DNA of 64,000 nucleotides from JACVCJ01 sp052437175 (lineage in GTDB: Bacteria > Bacteroidota > Bacteroidia > CAIKAF01), in contig JBQVOK010000001.1 of NCBI GenBank assembly GCA_052437175.1, positions 310,001-374,000 of the forward strand, given 5' to 3'. A model generated the notes under the pieces. It was not told the DNA's origin, made no database searches, and worked only from the letters and a program-made list of their open reading frames with translations. Within the stretch, counting starts at the first letter, position 1. Each line of letters begins with the position of its first letter. Positions 21,001 through 30,900 of this stretch are shown in pieces. Made by a program: the position numbers and the translations under genes.

Positions 21001-21908
21001 CCGTGCAGATTTCTGTGGTGGTCTCGGGGCAGACCTCCATACAGTGGATCAATCCGCCCGGAGCCACAGGAACCTCCGTATACGTAAGCGATTCGGGCTG
21101 GTATTACTGCGAAGTGGTTTCGCAGTGCGGCACCATAGCTACCGACAGTATTTATGTGCAGGTGAACGATCCCAAAGCAGATATCCTGGACCCGGTCACA
21201 GACCAGCTTTGCGCGGGCGATACCATTGTACTCTATGCACAGCAGGGGCCGTATATCTACAACTGGCAGCCGGGCGGCAATACGGCCGACAGCCTGCTGG
21301 TAACCGAAGAGGGTACCTATCATGTAACGGTAACCGATACACTGGGCTGCTCCAATCAGTCGGAAGATATGAACATCGACCTCATCAACGACGACGATTT
21401 TGTACCCGATGCAGACGATGTAGAGTTCTGCAAACCCAATGCGGTAGAGATCTTTGCCGAGGGCAACGGCACCATCAGCTGGTATGCCAGCGATACGGAT
21501 ACGACGGCCCTTTTTGTGGGAAACCCTTTTGTAACGCCTGTATTGCAGGGCGCAACGGTGTACTATGTAGACCTGAGCCTGAACGGCTGTTACGGGAAAA
21601 AGATCGCGGTACAGGCCATAGACGTGCCCTGCGACAGTATTCCGGTGCCCAATGTGTTCTCACCGAACGGCGATGGCATCAACGATTTCATCGACTTCTC
21701 CCTGTTCGGACTTACCTGCTTCGAGATCTACATCTATAACCGCTGGGGTGAGCTGGTGTTCGATTCCGACGATGTGAACACGATCTGGTACGGACAGTCG
21801 AACAACGGAAGCAAACTGGTTTCCGGCGCGTATTATTACATCCTGGAGTACTGCCCGCAGAACGGCGATAAGAAAAAACAGCACGGAATATTTCATATTT
21901 TTAAATAG
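18087..21908 (+). CDS. T9SS type B-sorted protein with SBBP propeller and Ig-like domains
   Basis: 1273 residues from ATG 18087; an in-frame upstream start at 18039 would add 16 residues before the natural signal peptide (MKKQLRPFRC to VSVAQ). Residues about 30-470 are SBBP-type propeller repeats, with the unit FVTKYD..G.. WARRLGG recurring. Cysteine-containing Ig/PKD-like domains follow (about 520-1180). Residues 1186-1273 form a type B sorting domain (NVFSPNGDGINDF, IYNRWGELVF, SGAYYYILEY). It should be exported by the T9SS. Unlike the two earlier adhesins it has no PorP/SprF or OmpA gene beside it, so it would use a partner encoded elsewhere, possibly the two upstream. Confidence 0.87.
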   Translation: MKKQLRPFRCIAALILCMLFPFVSVAQTYWGAQGGGLTIEEAASVALDPSMNTVATGYFTGSSSFQGQTLNAAGLSDVFVTKYDPGGTLIWARRLGGTNNERGTSVACDNFGNIFVTGYFFGTFTAGSQTLTSSGQQDVFLVKMNAAGQVIWARRGGGSMADIANDVAVDNTGAPVIIGQYSGTAAFGAISITGVAEDIFVTKYDSAGTVQWVKNGTAPAVDRGFAVSCDQNNNVVATGQFSQTITFDVTHPNTSNNSIFVIKFNAAGNEQWFRIIGGATSSISHDIGCDNTGAVYVTGDFTGNLFFFPNLGTPLTNTYSNRIFLARYDASGSLLWSEADGSDSEISAKGLAVGSNGVYITGYFKCKMNEYADQYGQGTFNSVGYKDCFAAMYNLSGSRQWARQWGGKKDDESNSVAVSGTTRPVFCGSFECNLNIPSATANGSFIPTQVTLAPNIPGTCSDPDYNRYNSFMAIGNKDVFVGGLVNPARQPYDYYHRTSTACNLPFVKGCINDVVGDHSSCLGDSVTACGNVILHASTQTGNDSTACAGIGPNYTYQWSTGGTNDNINVVNSGLRSVKQTTEDGCFSSSDTIYVNIKPLPPKPTVTDNQGVNNNALFPEEIRVCRPAQVVLTSSTPPGTTISWGGNPPGVNPITAPNNGTYTVTATGANGCTQQTLVAVIYEDSLINIDPTLFLMGDADGNDSITVCGNMPVYLGIFDLISNPGQLPIPIPNIDGQCTFSPSGTIGNVVDVPPFMGYSYVSAILPQSGTYTCNCNIKYYNSCDTLLYTTSDTFYVDVLPYPQVDVEITGPSSLCPGQVGYYGASGGSNYTWYANYVYTNGFDTIGVNSTQLLYVASFESLPNGCTASDFDTLTVTVVSQPAITTNPASAVICPNDSVEILCSGPGVVQWSGPGGVLSDSTHSIYVTTPGSYFANVIFNPGCTLLTNTVVVTEFSSPFLTTNKPPLICAKNDSVQISVVVSGQTSIQWINPPGATGTSVYVSDSGWYYCEVVSQCGTIATDSIYVQVNDPKADILDPVTDQLCAGDTIVLYAQQGPYIYNWQPGGNTADSLLVTEEGTYHVTVTDTLGCSNQSEDMNIDLINDDDFVPDADDVEFCKPNAVEIFAEGNGTISWYASDTDTTALFVGNPFVTPVLQGATVYYVDLSLNGCYGKKIAVQAIDVPCDSIPVPNVFSPNGDGINDFIDFSLFGLTCFEIYIYNRWGELVFDSDDVNTIWYGQSNNGSKLVSGAYYYILEYCPQNGDKKKQHGIFHIFK

Positions 21909-21952
21909 AACCGGAAATATCCTGAAGTTCCCGGATGAAGCTAAATTGGCTG

Positions 21953-21983
21953 TTGCATAAGAAGCGAAAAAACCGTATATTTA
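21953..21983 (+). promoter_or_regulatory. Possible promoter of the antitoxin-like gene
   Basis: TTG (21953-21955) is 20 bases from TATATTTA (21976-21983), close to the Bacteroidota TTTG / TAnnTTTG pattern. The expected transcript start would fall at or next to the GTG at 21988, so either the gene is nearly leaderless or translation begins at the internal ATGs at 22060 or 22066. Confidence 0.42.
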
Positions 21984-21987
21984 CTCT

Positions 21988-22170
21988 GTGAAAACTGCCG
22001 GAAATAAGTTGTTGTCGCCTTTTATCAAAGATAAAGACGCTGTCAAAAAAACGGCTGTAATGGCTATGCGAAATTCATTTGAAATAGAAGGAATCTATTT
22101 CAATGATATACAAATGAACCATCTGATAGAAAAAGCCCGCTCCGGTAATTCAAAAGCCTTCGCAAAATAA
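21988..22170 (+). CDS. VbhA-like antitoxin of a Fic toxin
   Basis: 60 residues with a GTG start. The core MRNSFEIEGIYFND contains S-x-x-x-E-G (SFEIEG), the inhibitory helix motif of class I Fic antitoxins such as VbhA, whose glutamate blocks productive ATP binding in the Fic active site. A second helix (MNHLIEKARSGN) follows, as in VbhA. The size matches that family. The adjacent gene on the other strand is a complete Fic protein, which supports the call strongly. What is odd is the orientation: antitoxins of this class normally precede the toxin on the same strand, whereas this one converges on it and overlaps its 3' end by 21 bases. The start is uncertain; ATGs at 22060 and 22066 would still keep the motif. 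Confidence 0.75.
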   Translation: MKTAGNKLLSPFIKDKDAVKKTAVMAMRNSFEIEGIYFNDIQMNHLIEKARSGNSKAFAK

Positions 22171-22767
22171 CCGGTACATTTTCTCGTAATCCTGCAAAGC
22201 TGCTGCCTGTACGGCTGCTATATATTCTTCTTTTCTTTCGTTGAGCAATTGGTCGATATCCGGGTATGACCGCGTATGGTACAGATATATCATAGCCGTC
22301 AGTAAACGGGTAGTACGGCCGTTTCCCTCGCGGAAGGGGTGTATAAACAGCAGTTCGGCATGCATTTTTGCCAGGTCCCTGACCAGGTCACCTTTCTCTT
22401 TGTACGTATGATTTAGCGGCAAAAGTATTTCCTGTTCAAAAGAATACATTGCCTGTGGTAAGAAAAGGGCAGAAGGAAAGGAAAAACCGCCTTTTGACAT
22501 ATTAACGGTCCGCAGCTTGCCTGCAAAGGAATATACGTCGTGCAGGGCTTTTTTATGCAGCGCATACAGGTATTTCAGGTTGAAACGGGTCTTTTGATCC
22601 AACGTATCAATGAAGTATTCCTGGGCCCTCAGGAATCCTATAAATTCTGCTTCTGAGATCTCCTGTACAGTCGTATAGCCCGGCTTATTCGGCAGAATTT
22701 CTCCTTCATTGGCCGGAACATCGTATTTACCGGCATCATCATTAAGGACCAGAGGGTGGTGGGGCAT
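22150..22767 (-). CDS. Fic family AMP-transferase toxin
   Basis: 205 residues with a full Fic motif, HPFREGNGRTTR (residues 143-154), including catalytic H143 and the phosphate-binding GNGR. A flap segment (FAGKLRTVNMSKGG, 82-95) positions the target. Fic proteins of this type transfer AMP to a hydroxyl of a target protein; known targets of related toxins are topoisomerase subunits, but the target here cannot be read from sequence. I see no inhibitory S/TxxxEG/N motif inside this protein, so it fits class I, where the inhibitor is separate, and the 60-residue neighbour carries exactly that motif. Its last codons overlap the antitoxin-like gene head to head. ATG 22765-22767 is the start; a promoter lies just upstream. 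Confidence 0.9.
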   Translation of the reverse strand: MPHHPLVLNDDAGKYDVPANEGEILPNKPGYTTVQEISEAEFIGFLRAQEYFIDTLDQKTRFNLKYLYALHKKALHDVYSFAGKLRTVNMSKGGFSFPSALFLPQAMYSFEQEILLPLNHTYKEKGDLVRDLAKMHAELLFIHPFREGNGRTTRLLTAMIYLYHTRSYPDIDQLLNERKEEYIAAVQAAALQDYEKMYRLFCEGF

Positions 22768-22771
22768 TCTT

Positions 22772-22802
22772 TAAAAATACGGATTTTTCCCGGATATTCA
22801 AA
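22772..22802 (-). promoter_or_regulatory. Probable promoter of the Fic gene
   Basis: On the minus strand TTTG (complement of 22799-22802) is 19 bases from TATTTTTA (complement of 22772-22779), a good match to the Bacteroidota TTTG-N19-TAnnTTTG pattern. It sits only 4 bases before the Fic ATG, so the message would have almost no leader. It shows that toxin and antitoxin need not share a promoter. Confidence 0.48.
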
Positions 22803-22825
22803 GCGTTGTTATATCCCAAGGCCCC

Positions 22826-22864
22826 GAAAACAAAGCGGGAACCCTCCGATAGAAAGGTTCCCGC
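22826..22864 (-). terminator. Rho-independent terminator after the LamG gene
   Basis: Reading the minus strand, GCGGGAACC (complement 22856-22864) pairs perfectly with GGTTCCCGC (complement 22835-22843), followed by TTTGTTTT. It lies between the stop of the LamG gene and the Fic promoter, so the two genes are transcribed separately. Confidence 0.8.
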
Positions 22865-22889
22865 GAATGCTGTTTTATAAAGACCGGTG

Positions 22890-24413
22890 TTACATTTTCA
22901 GGATGCGCTGTGTGCTCTTACCGGCAGGGCCGGAAAGTGTAAGCAGGTATATGCCGCCCGGGAGCGATTGTATATTCAGCTGGGCAGGCAGCGTAAGATC
23001 ATTGCGTTGCAGCAGCACGCGGCCCTGCATATCGCTCAGGGAAACAGTGTTCAGCAGGGTACCCGTCTGAGCGGAGATCGTAATAAAGTCCTGTGCCGGG
23101 TTGGGGTAGACGTTCAGTTCGGGAATACCGGCTTCGTTCAGGCCCACGGTATTTATCGTGAAGCAGGCCGAGGTATCCGTGCAGCCGTTCTGCGTAACCA
23201 GCACGGCAAACTGACCGTTGAATGTAGCGGTATAGGAGGCCGAAGTAGCTCCCGCCAGGAGCGTGGAGGTCTGGCAGTTGAGCCACTGGAAGGTAGCTCC
23301 GCTGGCATTGGCTGTAAGTACATGACCGGACTGGCTAACACTTAGGTCTACGCTGTTTACCGTAAGGGTAAGCTGCACAATACTGTCGCAGCCTGCGGCC
23401 GAAACCAGGGTGTCGTAATAGACGCCTGCAGCGGAAAGAATATCCCCGTTAAAGTTATAGAAATCGCAGGTGCTGGCTGTGATGCTGTGCGTAGGTACCG
23501 GGTTTACACTCAGGGTAAGGGTATGCACACTGTCGCAGCCGGAACTGCTGCTGAGCGTATCGGTATAGGTGCCGCCCGCAAATACCGGGTTGCCTGCAAA
23601 CACGATGGTATCGCCCTGGCAGATGCTGAGCGTACTGCTGCCGCTGAGCGGAGTTTCTCCCGTGCCGGTGATCACCAGGTCGGAGGCTATCCAGTTGGAG
23701 GAGGCGCCGTTGAGCGCAAAGTTGTTCAGGGTTCCGGTGGCCGTACCCGTAAGGTCGGGCAGGGAAGTGGTACCTGCGTTTGCACCGCCGGCCGTGCCCT
23801 GGTCAAAGTTGTAATAGTGTACCAGGCCTGCCTCATTGCCGTTCAGTATATGATGCATGGAGGCATTGATCTCACAGGCGCTGCGTACATCCTGCCAGAT
23901 GCGGAATTCGTCCAGGGCTCCGTTCAGGTTCTGGCTGCCGTCGGTCTTGCTGCCGATGGCCATAAGACCATTGGGGCCTCCGCTGGTAGAACCGCCGGAA
24001 GCCAGGGTTTGCAGCACGCCATTGATGTACATCTGGGTCTGGCCGGCCGAAGCGTCCCAGGTTACCGCGAGGTGCGACCACTGGCCTGCGGGCAGGGTGT
24101 TGCTGGTATTGAGGCCGATGGTAGTGCCCCCGGTGCTGATGTAAATATACGGTGCACCGGCAGCATTCAGCAGGATACTGGCATATACCGAGCTGCTCTG
24201 CTGGGCAAAGAATATGCGGTTGGTGCCGAAAGCGCCGGGTTTAACCCAGGTCTCTACGGTAAAATCGTTCGATGCAAGATTGGTAAAGACGGCCGGAATG
24301 GGGCAGGAAACATAATCGCCGGAACCGTCAAAATGCAGGGCATTGCCGGGTGACTGGGCAAAAAATGCCTGACTGCTGAAAAGAATACATAAGAGCGTGA
24401 AAAAGTGTTTCAT
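22890..24413 (-). CDS. Secreted LamG-domain protein with T9SS type A sorting tail
   Basis: 507 residues. A signal peptide (MKHFFTLLCILFSSQAFFAQ) is followed by a LamG/concanavalin A-like lectin fold (about 22-200: ALHFDGSGDYVSC, FTVETWVKPG, WSHLAVTWD, LDEFRIWQDVRS), the module that binds sugars or other ligands on many secreted proteins. Then come short Ig-like segments in which the sequence SGCDS or AGCDS recurs (about 265-355). Residues about 433-507 are a type A sorting domain (LNVYPNPAQDFI, LSDMQGRVL, GGIYLLTL), recognised by the T9SS and normally cut off on export. No enzyme motif is visible, so it is probably a binding or adhesion protein. Confidence 0.85.
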   Translation of the reverse strand: MKHFFTLLCILFSSQAFFAQSPGNALHFDGSGDYVSCPIPAVFTNLASNDFTVETWVKPGAFGTNRIFFAQQSSSVYASILLNAAGAPYIYISTGGTTIGLNTSNTLPAGQWSHLAVTWDASAGQTQMYINGVLQTLASGGSTSGGPNGLMAIGSKTDGSQNLNGALDEFRIWQDVRSACEINASMHHILNGNEAGLVHYYNFDQGTAGGANAGTTSLPDLTGTATGTLNNFALNGASSNWIASDLVITGTGETPLSGSSTLSICQGDTIVFAGNPVFAGGTYTDTLSSSSGCDSVHTLTLSVNPVPTHSITASTCDFYNFNGDILSAAGVYYDTLVSAAGCDSIVQLTLTVNSVDLSVSQSGHVLTANASGATFQWLNCQTSTLLAGATSASYTATFNGQFAVLVTQNGCTDTSACFTINTVGLNEAGIPELNVYPNPAQDFITISAQTGTLLNTVSLSDMQGRVLLQRNDLTLPAQLNIQSLPGGIYLLTLSGPAGKSTQRILKM

Positions 24414-24864
24414 AAGCTTAGATGGAATAAAGAATTTGAAGTGTGAACAGAATGGAGGGCAATGGCGGATAATGATGCAGATTACAGGTTTACGATACGG
24501 ATGATTGATTTAAATGCTCCCAAACAGAAAATAAAAGTACAATTTTTTTTCGGCAAAGGTCTATCACGTTAAAAATAAGATAACTATGAGGCATGTCTTC
24601 CTCTATGGGTGAATAGCGTGATTTTTGAAAATTTCAAAGTGGCTAAGTTGTTGTTTGTTATTTAGTTGACCCTTTTTATGTAAAGGCTTGGATCAGTGCG
24701 GGTACATTAATCGTCTTTGTCTTATGTGATTCATAGTTTATCTTTTTATTTACTTTTTTGATAATGTTAGTTTACATGTTTTTGAATTAAAATATTGTTT
24801 TTTAGGTGTTTGAAAAATATAATCTGAATTTTAGATGAAAAAAGGTGCTGAATTTTTTAACAAG

Positions 24865-24896
24865 TTGGTCACGTTTAGTTTATTATTCTAAGTTTG
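24865..24896 (+). promoter_or_regulatory. Probable promoter of the giant M43/PKD gene
   Basis: TTG (24865-24867) and a perfect TAagTTTG (24889-24896) are 21 bases apart. This predicts a transcript starting near 24902 and a leader of about 75 bases. Confidence 0.45.
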
Positions 24897-24903
24897 TATA
24901 ACA

Positions 24904-24952
24904 ACGACCGCAGTTTCTTTCTGCCATGACCTATCGCCGGCAGTACGGTCGT
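24904..24952 (+). promoter_or_regulatory. Leader hairpin upstream of the M43/PKD gene
   Basis: ACGACCG (24904-24910) pairs with CGGTCGT (24946-24952), and an inner CTGCC (24921-24925) pairs with GGCAG (24939-24943). No T-run follows, so it is not a simple terminator. It would sit at the very 5' end of the predicted transcript and might protect or regulate this long message; that role is inference. Confidence 0.35.
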
Positions 24953-24977
24953 AACACCGTTTCGTAAACCTTTTACT

Positions 24978-27900
24978 ATGAATACAACTAAATCTAAGTG
25001 GATTTTGATGCTGTTGTTATTCTACCTGACGGGCTATTTAACGTTCGCGCAGGTGGCACAGAACCGGCAGCCATCAAAAGAAGTAGTACACCAGTGCTAC
25101 ACCGATGAGCTTATCAGGCACATGGAGGCCTCCGACCCCAGTGTGCGGAAACGGCTTGACAAGATGGACGACAACCTGAGTAAGGCGGTTGAACAGTTCC
25201 TTGAAAAGTCGGGAAACAACGGGCAGTTAAAAAGCTCGGGTGCCAATCTTATTATACCGGTAGTGGTATATGTGGTGCACCAGAACGGGCCTGAGAACAT
25301 CAGCGATCTGCAGGTGACCAGCCAGATCGATGCCCTGAACAATTACTACGATAACTATGGTATCAAGTTCTGCCTGGCCACCACCAAAGGGGTAACGCCG
25401 CTGCAGAGCATCAACACCCCAACGGGCATCAGCAGTGCCACGCCGGGGATCTTTCACTATTACAGTCCAACGCTTACGAACCATAACGTATCGCAGCAGG
25501 CGGCCCTTACGGCCATTTCTTCGGTCTTACCTTCGGAGAAATACCTGCGTATATGGGTGGTAAAAGGCATTACATCGAATACCTTACCTCCGGGAAATAA
25601 AATTCTCGGCTATTCGATGCTGCCTGAGTTTGCCGCCAGTGCTACCGATGGTATCGTAATGTCTTACGATGCCTTTGGCGATGTAGCCACCTGCGGATGT
25701 AGCACTCTGGCCCCTTACAGCCAGCTGGGCCGCATCCTGGTGCATGAGGCCGGTCACTACCTCGGCCTGTATCACACCTTCCAGGACGGATGTATGGGAA
25801 TGACCCCATCTACCTGTCTCTTCCAGGGCGACCGCGTATGCGATACGCCGCCCGTTGCCGCTCCGAACTCCGGGTGCCCCGGTGCAGGATGGAATACCTG
25901 TAACGAATCGCCGAACCTTCCGGACGACATCAACAACTACATGGACTATGTACATGAGTCCTGCATGAGCGGTTTTACACAGGGCCAGAACGACCGTATG
26001 CTGGCCGCCATTGCCCTGTACCGCTCCGAACTGGTATCCTCCGCCAACCTGGTGTATACCGGTGTAAACTGTACAGGCGGCCTGCTGGCTGATTTTACGG
26101 CCAGCAACTACACGCCCTGTACCGGCAGCTCGGTTACGTTCACGGCCGTGTCCATACCCGGAGTTACCTATACCTGGGATTTCGGCGACGGTACCACGGC
26201 CAGTGGTAATCCCATCTCGCATACCTACACCTCCGTGTATAGCCCGGCTACGGTAGTACTTACCGTTAGTGACGGGGTAAACAGCGTATCCGGCACACAG
26301 CTGGTGTTTGCTGAAGCCTGTCCACCCATCCTCAGCGACCAGGGTAACTGGTATTTTTCTACCTACGGCGGTCTTAATTTTGCCGGCGGTGCTCCCGTAT
26401 ACAGCAACGGATCATACGTAAACAACAACTACATTGACGAGGCCAGCGCCGTACTGAGCGATGCCTCGGGGAACCTGCTCTTTTATACCAACGGAGTACG
26501 CGTATGGCGCAATAACCACTCGCAGATCAACAGCGGGAACCTGCTGATGGGAAATACCAGCTCGCGCAGCGGCGCCGTGATCGTTCCCGATCCGGCCAAT
26601 GCAGGGCAGTACTACATCTTTACCAAGCCCAGTACCAATTCCATGAACGATGTGGGCATGGACGGCTTCCGTTACAGCAAAGTGCAGGTAACAGGCGGTA
26701 TCGCTTCCATGACCTCTTCGGTAAATGTGCCCATAGCGCCTCCCGCGGGAATGGGCTATGACCTGGGCAACAACGGAACCCTGGTGGGCGGCGAGGGAAT
26801 TGCCGCAGCCTATTCCTGCAATGGTTACTGGATATTTACTTCCGGTAAAAAAGGCAACAGCAACTACATTGTGGTGTATAGCCTTACCACCAGCGGACTG
26901 GCCTATCACAGTGAGTTCCAGACCTCGATCATCGGTAACCAGTTTACCATAGACATCGCCCCGAACGGTACCAAACTGGCGGTAGCTTCCGGCAGTTCGT
27001 ACTATCCTACACCCGGCCCGGTAATCTCCGGCCTGGCGGTGTACGACCTTAATATTTATAACGGTACACTTTCCAACGAACTGGTGCTGAACCAGCGCCG
27101 TATCTTCGGCCTGTCCTTCAGCCCTGATTCCCGTCTTATATACAGCGACGGATGGAACAATGACCGCAAGCTGTTCCAGCACGATCTTACCGATCCGGCG
27201 CCGGCAGCCAGCGAGATCATGGTAGCCGATATCAATACCACCTGCGAGATACAGCGCGGTCCGGACAACAAACTGTACATGACCCGCATCGGCAGTCAGT
27301 ACATGCAGGTGATCCACAAGCCCAATGTACGCAGTTCGGTAAGTAACCCGAATGCCTGCTACCATACCTTCAATGGTCCGCAGATGCAGGCCAACCTGAG
27401 CTATGGCGGTCTGCCCAACATGATCGACGCCAACCAGCTGTCGGTATTCAACAATACCATCACGGCCACGCAGATCAGTTGTCTTACCTACCAGTTCAGT
27501 CCGGGTATCTGCAGCAATACCTTCCAGTGGAACTTCGGCGATCCGGCTTCCGGAACGTCCAATACTTCGTCCCTGGCCAACCCGGTACACGTATTTTCGG
27601 GTCCGGGCACCTATACCGTAACGGTAACGGGCAATGGCACCACGGTGACCACTTCGGTACAGATCGGTCTGGATGCCGAGATCTACGGCTCCAATACGGT
27701 TTGTATATCCACGAACAACCTCTCCAATTTATCGAGCAACCTGCAGCCGGGACAAACGGCCGTATGGACGGTAACGGGAGGTGGTATCGCGGGGCTCAAC
27801 AACCAGTCGAACGTAGACGTGATCTGGACCTCGCTGCCGGGCACCGTTACGCTCACGATCACCGATCCGGCCACAGGCTGTGTATCCGTGGAAACCATTA

Positions 27901-30900
27901 CGGTTATTGAAAACTGTGGCGAGGCCTGCCCCTGCGAACTGAACCCGGCATTTAAATTCGCGATCGACGAATTCTGTAATGTGGCGTTCAAAGCTACCAG
28001 CGGAGGGCCTTCCTGCCTGCAGAATGTAACCTACAGCTGGGATTTCGGCGACGGTACCACCGGCACAGGTAACCTTACCTCACACATATTCCCGGGTCCC
28101 GGTGTATATGTGGTGTGCCTGGAAGTGACCGCTTCCAACGGAACTGAGATATGTACCAAGAAGATCTGTAAGGAAATATTCATTCCCTGCGGTCCGCAAG
28201 GTTGTCCCTGCAATCTGAGCCCCAATTTCCAGTACAATGTTACGGCCGATTGCAATTACCAGTTTTATGGTGTAAGCGGCGGTCCGGCCTGCCTGAATAC
28301 CATCTATAACTGGGATTTCGGCGATGGAACTACCGCTACAGGCGCCAATCCTTCGCACGTATTCCCGGGTCCGGGCGTATACGTAGTATGCCTGGAGGTG
28401 ATCGCCACCAATGCCCAGGGAGAGCAATGCCGCGAAAAGATCTGCAAGGAAATTTTTGTGAACTGCGAAACACAGCCCTGTCCCTGCGATCTGAGTCCTT
28501 CGTTCCAGTATAATGTTACGGCCGATTGTACCTTCCAGTTCTTCGGAGCCAGCGGTGGCCCCACCTGCCTCAATGTAAGCTACGACTGGGATTTTGGCGA
28601 CGGAACTACCGGAACGGGTCAGAACCCGACGCACGTATTCCCCGGTCCGGGCGGTTATGTGGTATGCCTTACCGTAACGGCTACCACGCCTACCGGTGAG
28701 CAATGCCGCAAACAGATATGTATGGATGTGGTAGTGAACTGCGAAACACAACCCTGTCCCTGCGACCTGGCACCGAACTTCCAGTACAACGTTACGGCCA
28801 ACTGCAACTACCAGTTCTTTGGCATGAGCGGCGGTCCAAACTGCCTGAACGTAACCTACAGCTGGGATTTCGGCGACGGAACCACCGGCACGGGTCAGAA
28901 TCCTTCGCACGTATTCCCGGGTCCCGGCATTTATGTGGTATGTCTCGATGTAATTGCCACTACGCCAAGCGGTGAGCAGTGTCATAAGAAGATATGCAAA
29001 GAGGTTGTGGTAACCTGCGGAACGCAGCCCTGCCCATGCCAGCTGAGTCCGAACTTCCAGTATAACGTTAGCTCAGACTGTGTCTTCCAGTTCTTCGGAA
29101 CCAGCGGAGCACCGGCCTGCCTGAACGTTAGCTATACCTGGGATTTCGGCGACGGAACCACCGGTTCAGGTCCGAACCCGGCACACGTATTCCCGGGTCC
29201 GGGCATATACATTGTATGCCTGGAAGTGATCGGCACCACACCGACCGGTGAACAATGTCATAAGAAAATATGTAAAGAGGTTGTGGTAACCTGCGGCACC
29301 ACGCCGTGTCCCTGCGACCTGAGTCCATCCTTCCAGTACAACGTGATCCAGGGTTGCAGTCTCCAGTTCTTCGGAGCCAGCGGCGGTCCTGCATGCCTGA
29401 ATGTGACCTATGACTGGGATTTCGGCGACGGTACTACGGGTACCGGCCAGAATCCGGCACATACCTTCCCGGGTCCGGGTGCGTACGTGGTATGCCTCGA
29501 GGTAACGGCCACCACACCTACCGGTGAACAATGCCGTAAGAAAATATGCCTGGATGTAGTGGTGGATTGTGAAACACAGCCCTGCCCATGCCAGCTGAGT
29601 CCGAACTTCCAGTATAACGTTACCCCGGACTGTGTATTCCAGTTCTTTGGAGTAAGCGGCGGTCCTGCCTGCCTGAATGTAACCTATGACTGGGATTTCG
29701 GTGACGGAACTACGGCCAGTGGTCAGAATCCGGCACACGTATTCCCGGGCCCCGGCGTATACGTGGTATGCCTGGAAGTGACCGGCACCACACCTAGCGG
29801 TGAGCAGTGCCGTAAGAAGATCTGTAAGGAGATCGTGGTGAATTGCGGAACCAATCCGTGTCCCTGCGATCTGAGCCCGTCCTTCCTGTACAACCCGATA
29901 TCTCCGGGCTGTGGTCTCCAGTTCTTCGGGGCCAGCGGTGGTCCGGCCTGCCTGAATGTAACGTACAGCTGGGATTTCGGCGACGGAACTACGGGCACCG
30001 GTCAGAATCCGGCACACACCTTCCCGGGTCCGGGAGCCTATGTAGTGTGCCTGGAAGTGCTCGCTACCACGCCTACCGGTGAACAATGCCGTAAGAAGAT
30101 CTGCCTGGATGTGATCGTGAACTGCGAAACCACGCCGTGTCCCTGCGATCTGGCACCAAACTTCCAGTACAGTGTTTCATCCGACTGCGTATTCCAGTTC
30201 TCCGGAGTAAGCGGCGGTCCGGCCTGTCTGAACGTGATCTACAACTGGGATTTCGGTGACGGAACAACCGCTGTTGGTCAGAATCCTTCGCATGTATTCC
30301 CGGGTCCGGGCGTGTATGTGGTTTGTCTCGAAGTCATCGCCACCACACCTTCCGGCCAGCAGTGCCACAAGAAGATCTGTAAAGAGATCGTGGTAAACTG
30401 TGACGGCAATCCGTGTCCATGCGACCTGAGTCCGTCCTTCCAGTACAACGTGATCCCGGGCTGCAGTATGCAGTTCTTCGGAGCCAGCGGCGGCCCTGCC
30501 TGCCTCAACGTAACCTACAACTGGGATTTCGGCGACGGTACTACCGGCACCGGCATGAACCCGGTACACACCTTCCCGGGCCCCGGAGCCTATGTGGTGT
30601 GCCTGGAAGTAATTGCCACCACGCCGAGCGGTGAACAATGCCGTAAGAAGATCTGCCTGGATGTGATCGTGAACTGTGAAACACAGCCATGTCCCTGCGA
30701 TCTGAGCCCGAGCTTCCAGTACAATGTTTCGGCAGACTGCGTATTCCAGTTCTTTGGAGTAAGCGACGGCCCGCAATGCCTGAATGTGACCTACAACTGG
30801 GATTTCGGTGACGGAACTACCGGAACCGGTCAGAATCCTTCGCACGTATTCCCGGGACCGGGCGTATATGTGGTATGCCTCGAGGTAATTGCCACCACGC

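Larger units (their letters stand above)
24414..24977 (+). other. 564-bp AT-rich intergenic region between divergent genes
   Basis: No convincing open frame on either strand; base composition is markedly more AT-rich than the flanking genes. It separates the LamG gene (leftward) from the giant M43/PKD gene (rightward). The right end holds a promoter-like site and a hairpin, listed separately. I see no tRNA, no repeat and no clear protein remnant in the rest. Confidence 0.7.
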
